From positions 1-46,632 of the forward strand of contig CAMOKH010000075.1 in NCBI GenBank assembly GCA_946617675.1: a DNA stretch of 46,632 nt, given 5' to 3'. The notes beneath the pieces are model-generated. The model ran no database searches. It was not told the DNA's origin and saw only the letters and a list, made by a program, of their open reading frames with translations. Within the stretch, counting starts at the first letter, position 1, and the number at the start of each line of letters is the position of its first letter. Position numbers and translations under genes: made by a program. Positions 39,749 to 46,632 of this stretch are shown here, one piece after another. Origin of the DNA: an uncultured Prevotellaceae bacterium. GTDB taxonomy: Bacteria > Bacteroidota > Bacteroidia > Bacteroidales > Bacteroidaceae.

Positions 39749-42187
39749 ATGAAAACAAAGATATATAACCTATTCCACGCATGTTTGCTGTGCTGCGGCG
39801 CCGCCGCAGCCCTCACCGCCTGCTCCGCCGACGAATTCAGCGGCGCCGACGCCAACGGTCTGCCCACGGTCAGCGGTGTTGACTTCAACATCAGCGTCGA
39901 TCAGGAGACCAATCAGATGGTGGCCAACTATACGCCGCAGGCCGGAACCTATCCCGTCTGGATCCTTGACGGCACAAGCTACTCCACGCTGAACGAGGTG
40001 GGCTACAAGAACGACGAGGCCGGTACGCACACCGTCGAGCTGAGAATCGCCAACCGCAACGGCATCAGCCAGGCTGGCGTGAAGAAGGAGTACACCTTCA
40101 ACGAGACGAAGATTGACTACTCGGCCGACTTCCGACGCATCACCGGCAAGGAGTGGCGCATAGACAACAAGGAGGTGGCACACATGGGCTGCGGCGAGGC
40201 CGGCACCGACGCCACCTCATGGTGGAAAGCCAATGCCGACGACAAGAAGGCCTTCGGCGTCTACGACGACCGCATCACCTTCACCGCCGATACCCGCAAG
40301 GGCGGCAGCTTCACCTACAGTGCCGGTGCCGACGGCATGACCTACGTCAACAAAGAAACGAAGTGGGCCAACGGTGCCACTGAGGATGTGGACGTGGCCC
40401 TGGGCAACCAGACGGCCACCTGGAACTTCGAGGAACTCGACTGGAAAGACATCGACGGCAACGTCACCAAGCAGCGCTATATCCGCCTGGCGGCCAACAC
40501 GCTCTTCCCGTACGTCAGCAGCGATGCACAGTATGAAGACCCGCTGTTCCGCGTTGAGCAGCTGACGGCCAATAAGCTGGTGCTCGTCTACGACAAGCCC
40601 GACCGCAGCATCGCCTGGCGCTTCGTCTTCACAAGCAAGGAGGGCGAGAAGGCGTTTACGGGATTCGACGCCAACAGCCAGTTCAACATGTGGAAGGGCA
40701 TTACGCCGACCATGGAGTTCTGGTATGCTCCCGGCTGGAGCCAGATTGCCGACCCGGGCTTCAAGGATGATGGCAACGACTACACCATCATGCTGCCCGA
40801 GGCCACAACCGACCAGTGGCAGGCACAGGTGAAATTCCACACCGACCTGACCACCGACGCCGCTACGAACTACGACTTCTCGGCCGTCCTGAACAGCGAC
40901 AAGGACCTGAACGGCGCCACGGTGAAGCTGGTGCTCGACGGCGACGACGGCGTGTTCTACTTCACCGACCGCATCGACCTGAAGGCCGGCGAGGACTACA
41001 TCTTCTGGAAGAGCGACATGCCCGGCATCGACATGCCCAAGGTGATGCTCGTGCTCGACTTCGGCGGCTGTCAGGATGGTACGACCGTCAACGTGTCGAA
41101 CATCGTGCTGAAGAAGCATGCCGACGACGACGGCACAGTGCCTCCCAACGACGACAAGCCTGACACACCCGATGTCCCCACGATGGACTGGGACTACGAG
41201 AGTGGTGCCAACCTTTGGAAAGCTGTTGACGACGGTACATTGTTCGACGCCTTCGGCTACTGGTTTGCTGACAATAGTTGGACTGCACTTGGCACTCAGC
41301 CCGAAGCTACTCACAGCGGCGACACCTACGAGATTACTCTGCCTGAGGGTATGGGCGGCTCGCAGTGGCAGGGGCAGTTCCACATTGACACCAAGCTCAC
41401 GGCACTTGCTTCGAAGGCCTACAACTTCTACTTCGTGATGGAGGCTGACAACGATTGTCCTCAGGTGACTGTCAAGCTCACCGACTCAGGCGATACCAAC
41501 TTCTTCTGCGAGGGACGCCACGACATTAAGGCTGACGAACCCTTCATCTTCAAACTGACGGGAGCAAGCCTGAAAGAAGGTACTGATGCTTCAGCTATCC
41601 GTCTGTTCTTCGACTTCGGCGGCTCGCCTGCCGGCACTCATATCAAGATCAGCAAGATTTACTTCGAGGAGAATGTCTCCATGAGCTATGACGATGCCAA
41701 CAACTTGTGGAAAGCCGTTGACAGTGGCGATGCCTTCATCAGCGTCACACCGTGGTTTGCCAACGACGGATGGACGCAGATAGGCGACCCCGTGTGGAAG
41801 CATGAAGCAGGCAAATGGAGCCTCACCATCCCCGAGGGCATGGGCGGCTCGCAGTGGCAGGGACAGTTCCCCATCAACACCACGCTGACCGCGGCACAGG
41901 CCGATGCCTACAACTTCTCGTGTACTATCTTAGCTGACAACGACTGCCCGGGCGTGACCATCAAACTGACGGAGACCGACGATGCCGACGGCACCAAGCA
42001 CGATGGCAACTTCTTCTTTGCCGACCGCCACAACGTGAACGCCGACGAGCCGTTTGTCTATCAAGTGACAGGCGTCAAGCTGTTCCAGAACGATGCGCAC
42101 GCCCTGTCGCTGTTCTTCGACTTCGGCGGCACGCCTATCGGCACCAACATTGTTATCAGTGACATCATTCTTGAAAAGGCTCAATAA
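39749..42187 (+). CDS. Surface glycan-binding lipoprotein with three tandem binding modules
   Basis: This 812-residue protein has a lipoprotein signal with lipobox ALTAC (Cys25), then SADEF. An N-terminal PKD/Ig-like segment (about 40-120, PVWILDGTSYSTLNEVGYKN) precedes a middle domain (about 125-305, GKEWRIDNKEVAHMGCGEAG). Three related beta-sandwich modules follow: about 311-456 (MWKGITPTMEFWYAPGW), 486-642 (LWKAVDDGTLFDAFGYWFAD) and 651-810 (LWKAVDSGDAFISVTPWFAN). Each has a conserved QWQ(G/A)Q motif, NDCP-like turns and a closing LFFDFGG. They look like CBM4-type carbohydrate-binding modules with exposed tryptophans. Position after susD and directly before GH16 marks it as the SGBP of the locus. 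Modules 2 and 3 are nearly identical in places. Confidence 0.85.
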   Translation: MKTKIYNLFHACLLCCGAAAALTACSADEFSGADANGLPTVSGVDFNISVDQETNQMVANYTPQAGTYPVWILDGTSYSTLNEVGYKNDEAGTHTVELRIANRNGISQAGVKKEYTFNETKIDYSADFRRITGKEWRIDNKEVAHMGCGEAGTDATSWWKANADDKKAFGVYDDRITFTADTRKGGSFTYSAGADGMTYVNKETKWANGATEDVDVALGNQTATWNFEELDWKDIDGNVTKQRYIRLAANTLFPYVSSDAQYEDPLFRVEQLTANKLVLVYDKPDRSIAWRFVFTSKEGEKAFTGFDANSQFNMWKGITPTMEFWYAPGWSQIADPGFKDDGNDYTIMLPEATTDQWQAQVKFHTDLTTDAATNYDFSAVLNSDKDLNGATVKLVLDGDDGVFYFTDRIDLKAGEDYIFWKSDMPGIDMPKVMLVLDFGGCQDGTTVNVSNIVLKKHADDDGTVPPNDDKPDTPDVPTMDWDYESGANLWKAVDDGTLFDAFGYWFADNSWTALGTQPEATHSGDTYEITLPEGMGGSQWQGQFHIDTKLTALASKAYNFYFVMEADNDCPQVTVKLTDSGDTNFFCEGRHDIKADEPFIFKLTGASLKEGTDASAIRLFFDFGGSPAGTHIKISKIYFEENVSMSYDDANNLWKAVDSGDAFISVTPWFANDGWTQIGDPVWKHEAGKWSLTIPEGMGGSQWQGQFPINTTLTAAQADAYNFSCTILADNDCPGVTIKLTETDDADGTKHDGNFFFADRHNVNADEPFVYQVTGVKLFQNDAHALSLFFDFGGTPIGTNIVISDIILEKAQ
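39792..39810 (+). repeat. Hairpin in signal-peptide codons of the binding lipoprotein
   Basis: GCTGCGGC (39792-39799) and GCCGCAGC (39803-39810) are perfect 8-bp arms around GCC. They encode CCGAAAAL, matching the hairpin position in lipoprotein genes of the minus-strand operon. Confidence 0.5.
41345..41870 (+). repeat. Near-identical segments in modules 2 and 3 of the binding lipoprotein
   Basis: Positions 41345-41381 and 41834-41870 agree in all but two of 37 bases and encode EGMGGSQWQGQF. The period is 489 bp, that is 163 codons, one module. Confidence 0.9.
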
Positions 42188-43294
42188 ATGAAACATCTCA
42201 TGCTTTATTCATTCATGCTCACTCTCGCCGTGGCCCTCTGGGGCTGCGGGGGGAGCGACAACGACGACCCGCAGCCCGCAGCCGTCAGCATCACCGTCTC
42301 GCAGGAGAGCATCAGCGTGCCGGCCGACGGCGGTACATATACCGTCAGCGTCACGACGACGGGCAAGGAGTGGGGAGCCTACGCCGACCAGGACTTCATC
42401 ACGGTGAACACGAACAACACGGTAGCCCAGACGGGCACGCTGACGGTCACGGTTCCTGCTAATCCGACGACCAGTGCCCGCACGGGCTCTGTCATCGTCA
42501 TGTCGGGGACTGCCCGTAAGACCGTCAGCGTAGCGCAGGTGGCGGCAGCACAGTCGGCCTACAATGCGCCCGAAGGCTACTCACTCGTCTGGCAGGATGA
42601 GTTCGACAAGGGTTCGGAGCTGAACCCCGACGATTGGACCCACGAGGTGAAGGGAAGCGGATGGGTAAACCACGAACTGCAGAACTACGTCAACCACAAG
42701 ACGCCCGAGGGGCAGCTCGTCACCGAGGTGCGGGGCGGCAAGCTGCGCATCACGGCGCTGAAGGAGAACGGTAAGGTCTACTCCGGCCGCGTCTATGCCA
42801 AGGTGAAGCAGGGGTGGCAGTACGGCTACATCGAGGCGAGCATCAAGCTGCCGAAGGGCAAGGGCACGTGGCCCGCCTTCTGGATGATGCCCGTGAACTT
42901 CCGCTCATGGCCGGCCGACGGCGAGATTGACATCATGGAGGAGGTGGGCTACCATCCCAACTACGTCTCGTCGAGTCTGCACGCCAATGCCCACGTCCAC
43001 TCAAACGGCACGCAGGTCACCCACGAGATGTTCTGCCAGGGTGCCGAGGACGAGTTCCACACCTACGCCATCCTCTGGACAGCCAACAACATCACAACCT
43101 ACGTTGACGGCAAGCAGCAGCTGAGCTACGACAACCGGGGCAAGGGGCGCGACGACTGGCCCTACGACGACCCGTTCTACGTCATCTTCAACCTCGCCTG
43201 GGGCGGCGACTGGGGCGGTGCACAGGGAGTCGACGAGAGTGCCCTGCCTGCCGTAATGGAGGTTGACTACATCCGCGTGTTCCAAAAAAGATAA
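42188..43294 (+). CDS. GH16 endo-beta-1,3(4)-glucanase lipoprotein with BACON domain
   Basis: This 368-residue protein has its ATG directly after the stop of the binding lipoprotein, so the two are coupled. The lipoprotein signal ends ALWGC (Cys20), then GGSDNDD, a surface-export type motif. A BACON domain spans about 33-120 (ISVPADGGTYTVSVTTTGKE). The GH16 catalytic domain spans about 125-368: LVWQDEFDKGSELNPDDW, ELQNYVN, FWMMPVNFRSWPADGEIDIM with nucleophile E246, D248 and acid/base E251, then VGYHPNYVSSSLH, FHTYAILWTANNITTYVDGK and VMEVDYIRVFQK. The sequence style fits laminarinase/lichenase (GH16 subfamily 3-like). It cleaves beta-glucan at the surface into oligosaccharides for SusCD. Confidence 0.93.
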   Translation: MKHLMLYSFMLTLAVALWGCGGSDNDDPQPAAVSITVSQESISVPADGGTYTVSVTTTGKEWGAYADQDFITVNTNNTVAQTGTLTVTVPANPTTSARTGSVIVMSGTARKTVSVAQVAAAQSAYNAPEGYSLVWQDEFDKGSELNPDDWTHEVKGSGWVNHELQNYVNHKTPEGQLVTEVRGGKLRITALKENGKVYSGRVYAKVKQGWQYGYIEASIKLPKGKGTWPAFWMMPVNFRSWPADGEIDIMEEVGYHPNYVSSSLHANAHVHSNGTQVTHEMFCQGAEDEFHTYAILWTANNITTYVDGKQQLSYDNRGKGRDDWPYDDPFYVIFNLAWGGDWGGAQGVDESALPAVMEVDYIRVFQKR

Positions 43295-43299
43295 GCAAC

Positions 43300-45564
43300 A
43301 TGAAACATCTGGTATTGACAATAGTAGCGGGCCTGGGATGCCTAAGCCCGCTACAAGCACAGACTTTGCCCGTCTATCTTGACGAGTCGAAACCCCTGGA
43401 GCAGCGCATCGACGATGCACTGAGCCGGATGACGCTCGACGAGAAGATTGCCGTTATCCATGCGCAGTCGAAGTTCTCAAGCCCCGGCGTGAAGCGTCTC
43501 GGATTCCCTGACCTTTGGACTGACGACGGCCCACACGGCGTCCGGCCCGACGTGCTCTGGGACGAATGGGAGCAGGCCGGACAGACCAACGACTCGTGCG
43601 TGGCCTTCCCGGCACTCACCTGCCTGGCCGCCACATGGAATCCAGCGATGGCACGCCTCTACGGCGAGAGCCTCGGCGAGGAGGCCCTCTATCGCGGCAA
43701 GAATGTCATTCTGGGACCTGGTGTGAACATCTACCGCACACCGCTCGGAGGCCGTAACTTCGAGTACATGGGCGAAGACCCGTTGCTGGCCTCGCGCATG
43801 GTCGTTCCCTATGTGCAGGGGCTGCAGTCGAAGGGGGTGGCCGCCTGTGTCAAGCACTACGCCCTGAACAACGACGAGGAATACCGCCACCAGGTGAACG
43901 TCAAGGTGAGCGACCGCGCCCTCCACGAAATCTACCTGCCCGCCTTCCGGGCTGCCGTTCAGGAGGGTGGTGCGTGGGCCATCATGGGCGCCTACAACCT
44001 ATACAACAACCAGCACAATTGCCATAACGAGATGATGCTCAACAAGATTCTGAAACAGGACTGGGGATTCGACGGCGTCGTCATCAGCGACTGGGGCGGC
44101 TGCCACGATACCGATGAGGCCGTCCGCAACGGATTGGACCTGGAATTCGGCACGTGGACCGACGGGCTGACGATGGGCAAGACCAACGCCTACGACGCCT
44201 ACTACCTGGCCGACGCCTACAAGCAGGGAATCCGCGAGGGCCGCTACACGACGAAGGAGCTCGACGACAAGGTGCGCCGCGTGCTGCGACTGTTCTACCG
44301 CACTACCATGCGCCGCAACAAGCCCGTCGGCTTCCTCTGCTCCGACGCCCACTACGAAGCAGCCCTGAAGATTGCCCAGGAGGGCATCGTGCTGCTGAAG
44401 AACGCCACCATTCCCGACGGTTCTCCGTCGGGCAAGCGCAACCTCCTGCCCATCAATCCCACCGAGGCTCGCTCCATACTCGTGGTCGGCGAGAACGCCA
44501 TCAAGATGATGACCGTCGGCGGTGGCTCCTCTTCACTCAAAGCACAGCGCGAGATTCTGCCCCTCGACGGCATCAAGGCCCGCTTCAAGTCGGCCACGGT
44601 TGACTACGCCCGGGGGTATGTGGGCGATACCATTCAGAGCTATAATGGCGTCACTGTCGGCCGCAGTCTCTACGAGACGCGCAGCCAGGCCGAACTCACG
44701 GCCGAGGCCGTCGACAAGGCACGCCGCGCCGACATCGTCGTCTTCATCGGCGGACTCAACAAGAGCGACTATCAGGACTGTGAGGGCCACGACCGCAAAA
44801 ACTACGACATGCCCTACGCACAGAATGAAGTCGTCGAAGCTATCCTGAAAGTGAATCCCCGTCTGGTGTTCGTCAACATCTCTGGCAACGGCATTGCACT
44901 ACCCTGGCTGGCAAAGGTGCCCGCCGTGGTGCAGGCATGGTTCATCGGCTCCGAGGCTGGCGAGGCCATAGCCTCGGTTCTCGCCGGCGACGTCAACCCT
45001 TCTGGCAAACTGCCCTTCACTTGGTATGCTTCGCTCAACCAGTGCGGCGCCCACGCCACCGGCAGCTATCCCGGCACATGGCGCCCTGACCACAGGGTGA
45101 TCGACGAGGAATACCGTGAAGACATCTTCGTCGGCTACCGATGGACAGACCGTCTGAAGGCGAAGGACAAGCCGCTGTTCCCCTTCGGCCACGGACTGAG
45201 CTACACCACCTTCAAGCTCGGCAGGGTGACGGCCGACAAGGTGTCGATGGGGGCCGCCGACAGCCTGACGTTCACCATCCCCGTCAGCAACACGGGCTCG
45301 GTGGCTGGGGCCGAAACGGTGCAGCTCTACATCAGCGAGAAGCAGCCCAAGGGGGAGCGCCCCGTCAAGGAGCTGAAAGCCTTCCAGAAGGTTTTCCTCA
45401 AACCCGGCGAAACGCGCCTCGTCTCACTCACCATCGGCAAGGAAGCCCTCAGCCACTACGACGGCGGCACCGGCCGGTGGACAATCAGCCCCGGAGCCTT
45501 CGAGGCACTCGTCGGCACGTCGGCGGCCGACATCGCCGCCCGCTGCAAATTCACGTTCAAATAG
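43300..45564 (+). CDS. GH3 beta-glucosidase
   Basis: This 754-residue protein starts with ATG 5 bp after the GH16 stop and has a cleavable signal peptide (MKHLVLTIVAGLGCLSPLQA), so it is periplasmic. The GH3 N-terminal barrel shows LGFPDLWTDDGPHGVRP, NVILGPGVNIYRTPLGGRNF, VAACVKHYALNNDE (K185, H186) and GFDGVVISDWGG with nucleophile D264. The C-terminal sandwich carries VFIGGLNKSDYQDCEGHDRK, the region of the acid/base glutamate, and a fibronectin-III-like end (VAGAETVQLYISEKQPKGER, YDGGTGRWTISPGAFEALVG). It removes glucose from the non-reducing end of imported beta-gluco-oligosaccharides. It is the last gene of the locus. Confidence 0.94.
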   Translation: MKHLVLTIVAGLGCLSPLQAQTLPVYLDESKPLEQRIDDALSRMTLDEKIAVIHAQSKFSSPGVKRLGFPDLWTDDGPHGVRPDVLWDEWEQAGQTNDSCVAFPALTCLAATWNPAMARLYGESLGEEALYRGKNVILGPGVNIYRTPLGGRNFEYMGEDPLLASRMVVPYVQGLQSKGVAACVKHYALNNDEEYRHQVNVKVSDRALHEIYLPAFRAAVQEGGAWAIMGAYNLYNNQHNCHNEMMLNKILKQDWGFDGVVISDWGGCHDTDEAVRNGLDLEFGTWTDGLTMGKTNAYDAYYLADAYKQGIREGRYTTKELDDKVRRVLRLFYRTTMRRNKPVGFLCSDAHYEAALKIAQEGIVLLKNATIPDGSPSGKRNLLPINPTEARSILVVGENAIKMMTVGGGSSSLKAQREILPLDGIKARFKSATVDYARGYVGDTIQSYNGVTVGRSLYETRSQAELTAEAVDKARRADIVVFIGGLNKSDYQDCEGHDRKNYDMPYAQNEVVEAILKVNPRLVFVNISGNGIALPWLAKVPAVVQAWFIGSEAGEAIASVLAGDVNPSGKLPFTWYASLNQCGAHATGSYPGTWRPDHRVIDEEYREDIFVGYRWTDRLKAKDKPLFPFGHGLSYTTFKLGRVTADKVSMGAADSLTFTIPVSNTGSVAGAETVQLYISEKQPKGERPVKELKAFQKVFLKPGETRLVSLTIGKEALSHYDGGTGRWTISPGAFEALVGTSAADIAARCKFTFK

Positions 45565-45629
45565 AAGGCCAGGCGGCTGATTTAGAAATAATTAACCATC
45601 GGAACATTCTGTTTTCTCGTAATTTGTCA

Positions 45630-45637
45630 TACCTTTG
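45630..45637 (+). promoter_or_regulatory. -7 box for the MscS gene
   Basis: TACCTTTG lies 30 bp before the ATG at 45668. A TTTG at -33 is not clear. Confidence 0.5.
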
Positions 45638-45667
45638 CACCCTAATTAAAAACAAACAAAGCAAAAA

Positions 45668-46522
45668 ATGATAGAAAAATTCCTCTCGCCAGAGACCTAC
45701 TCGCTCATCGGACAGTGGGCCATCAGTTTCTGTAAAAACCTCATCGTGGCCGCCATCGTCTTCTACGTCGGCAGCCGACTCATCAAGCTCGTCACACGAC
45801 TCGTCACCAAGGCGCTCGAACGCAGCAAGGTCGACAGCTCGTTATACAGCTTCCTCACCAGCATCGTCAACGTCGCGCTGTGGCTCGTGCTCGCCATCAT
45901 CATCATCTCAATCTTCGGCATCGAGACCTCGTCGTTCATCGCGCTATTCGCGTCGGCAGGCATGGCTATCGGCATGGCCCTCAGCGGCACGCTGCAGAAC
46001 TTCGCCGGAGGCGTCATGGTGCTGCTCTTCAAACCCTACAAGGTGGGCGACTTCATCGAGGCACAGGGCTATGCCGGTACGGTGAAGGAGATACAGATAT
46101 TCAACACCATCATTCGCACCAACGATGCCCAGACCATCATCGTACCCAACGGCGGACTGGCCACAGGCTCGCTCAAGAACTACTCTACTGAACCCTACCG
46201 CCGCGTCGACCTTGACTTCCAGTTTGCCTACGGCACCGACTACAACGACGTGAAGCAGGCTATTGCTGAAATCCAGCAGCGCTGCCCGCAAATCGTACAG
46301 GCTCCACCGGCCGATTCGCCCAACGTAACGGCCCCTTGGATAGGTCTGACCAAACTGGGCGACAGCGGCGTCGTGGCCACCACCCGGCAGTGGTGCAGGA
46401 GTGCCGACTACTGGACCGTCGCAGGGTTTATGAACGAGACCGTCTATCAGGAGCTGAAGTCGCGTGGATTCATGTTCCCCTTCAACCGCATGGATGTCAA
46501 CATCGTCAGCAAAACGAACTAA
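45668..46522 (+). CDS. mscS: MscS-family small-conductance mechanosensitive channel
   Basis: This 284-residue protein is almost the length of E. coli MscS (286). It has three membrane segments: LIVAAIVFYVGSRLIKLVTR, VALWLVLAIIIISIFGI and the pore helix ASAGMAIGMALSGTLQNFAG, followed by the signature GGVMVLLFKPYKVGDFIE. The cytoplasmic beta domain (RTNDAQTIIVPNGGLATGSL) and the alpha/beta vestibule (RRVDLDFQFAYGTDYNDVKQ) are complete. The channel opens on membrane tension to release solutes after osmotic downshock. It has its own promoter, separate from the beta-glucan locus. Confidence 0.95.
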   Translation: MIEKFLSPETYSLIGQWAISFCKNLIVAAIVFYVGSRLIKLVTRLVTKALERSKVDSSLYSFLTSIVNVALWLVLAIIIISIFGIETSSFIALFASAGMAIGMALSGTLQNFAGGVMVLLFKPYKVGDFIEAQGYAGTVKEIQIFNTIIRTNDAQTIIVPNGGLATGSLKNYSTEPYRRVDLDFQFAYGTDYNDVKQAIAEIQQRCPQIVQAPPADSPNVTAPWIGLTKLGDSGVVATTRQWCRSADYWTVAGFMNETVYQELKSRGFMFPFNRMDVNIVSKTN

Positions 46523-46567
46523 AGCGATTCACGCCCGTTTATCATTAACAAATAAAGGAGAAAGACT

Positions 46568-46632
46568 ATGAAAGAGCAAGTATTACAAGCCATGCGCGAG
46601 GCCGGAAAGCCCGTCTCGGCAGGCGACGTGAC
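46568..46632 (+). CDS. Start of a small winged-helix-like regulator (3' end outside window)
   Basis: The frame begins MKEQVLQAMREAGKPVSAGD and is cut by the window edge after 21 codons. The start is supported by AAAGGAG (46554-46560) 7 bases upstream, one of the few Shine-Dalgarno-like sites in the window. From memory, Bacteroidales have a conserved protein of about 60 residues with this N-terminus that reads like a winged-helix DNA-binding module and is annotated as a transcriptional regulator. The rest cannot be checked here. Confidence 0.6.
   Translation, partial: MKEQVLQAMREAGKPVSAGDV

Overview
The window looks like a chromosomal segment of a GC-rich Prevotellaceae/Bacteroidales bacterium. 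The evidence is two SusC/SusD pairs, Bacteroidetes-type promoter motifs (TTTG, about 20 bp, TAnnTTTG) in front of most transcription units, almost no Shine-Dalgarno sequences, BACON, DUF4302, DUF6029 and DUF6377 family proteins, a sigma/FecR/STN-TonB trans-envelope signalling set, and short C-terminal tails of the 'Y-x-G...PGxY...GxK' kind on secreted proteins. No rRNA, tRNA, CRISPR array or complete insertion sequence was seen.

Left half (minus strand, 17726 down to 1550): one tightly packed, co-directional locus of twelve genes: ECF sigma factor, FecR anti-sigma factor, STN-type SusC, SusD, zinc metallohydrolase lipoprotein, DUF4302 lipoprotein, BACON lipoprotein, TlpA-like thioredoxin, DUF6029 protein, two Omp28-like CxxC proteins and an InlB-repeat secreted protein. 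It has no carbohydrate-active enzyme, so it is a regulated TonB-dependent uptake system for something other than an ordinary glycan. A peptide, cofactor or metal complex is my inference. A separate, AT-richer secreted protein runs off the left edge.

Middle (17782-32772): a bile-acid-symporter-family transporter and a phosphopantetheinyl transferase (minus), a DUF4332 protein and an Rpn-type PD-(D/E)XK nuclease with a tandem heptad repeat (plus), a large three-module secreted protein, rhamnulose-1-phosphate aldolase (rhaD), an HU-like protein next to a VapE/DUF3874-type helicase, and an RND efflux pump with its adaptor (all minus).

Right half (plus strand, 32887-45564): a beta-glucan utilisation locus. 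It holds a DUF6377 membrane regulator, SusC, SusD, a surface lipoprotein with three tandem binding modules, a GH16 endo-glucanase and a GH3 beta-glucosidase. The expected flow is surface capture and endo-cleavage (binding lipoprotein, GH16), import (SusCD) and release of glucose in the periplasm (GH3). An MscS channel and the start of a small winged-helix-like regulator close the window.

The most unusual signal is not a gene but a family of short GC-rich palindromic elements (core CCCCTCCCT/AGGGAGGGG with a CCCACCCCC flank). Four copies form two head-to-head inverted pairs. One pair lies in frame inside the cytoplasmic loop of the RND pump. The other straddles the susC/susD junction, and one of its copies is translated as part of the SusD lipoprotein signal peptide. 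Other hairpin or spacer-type repeats also fall inside lipoprotein signal-peptide codons, which suggests that signal peptides and loops act as tolerant landing sites for small palindromic repeats in this genome.
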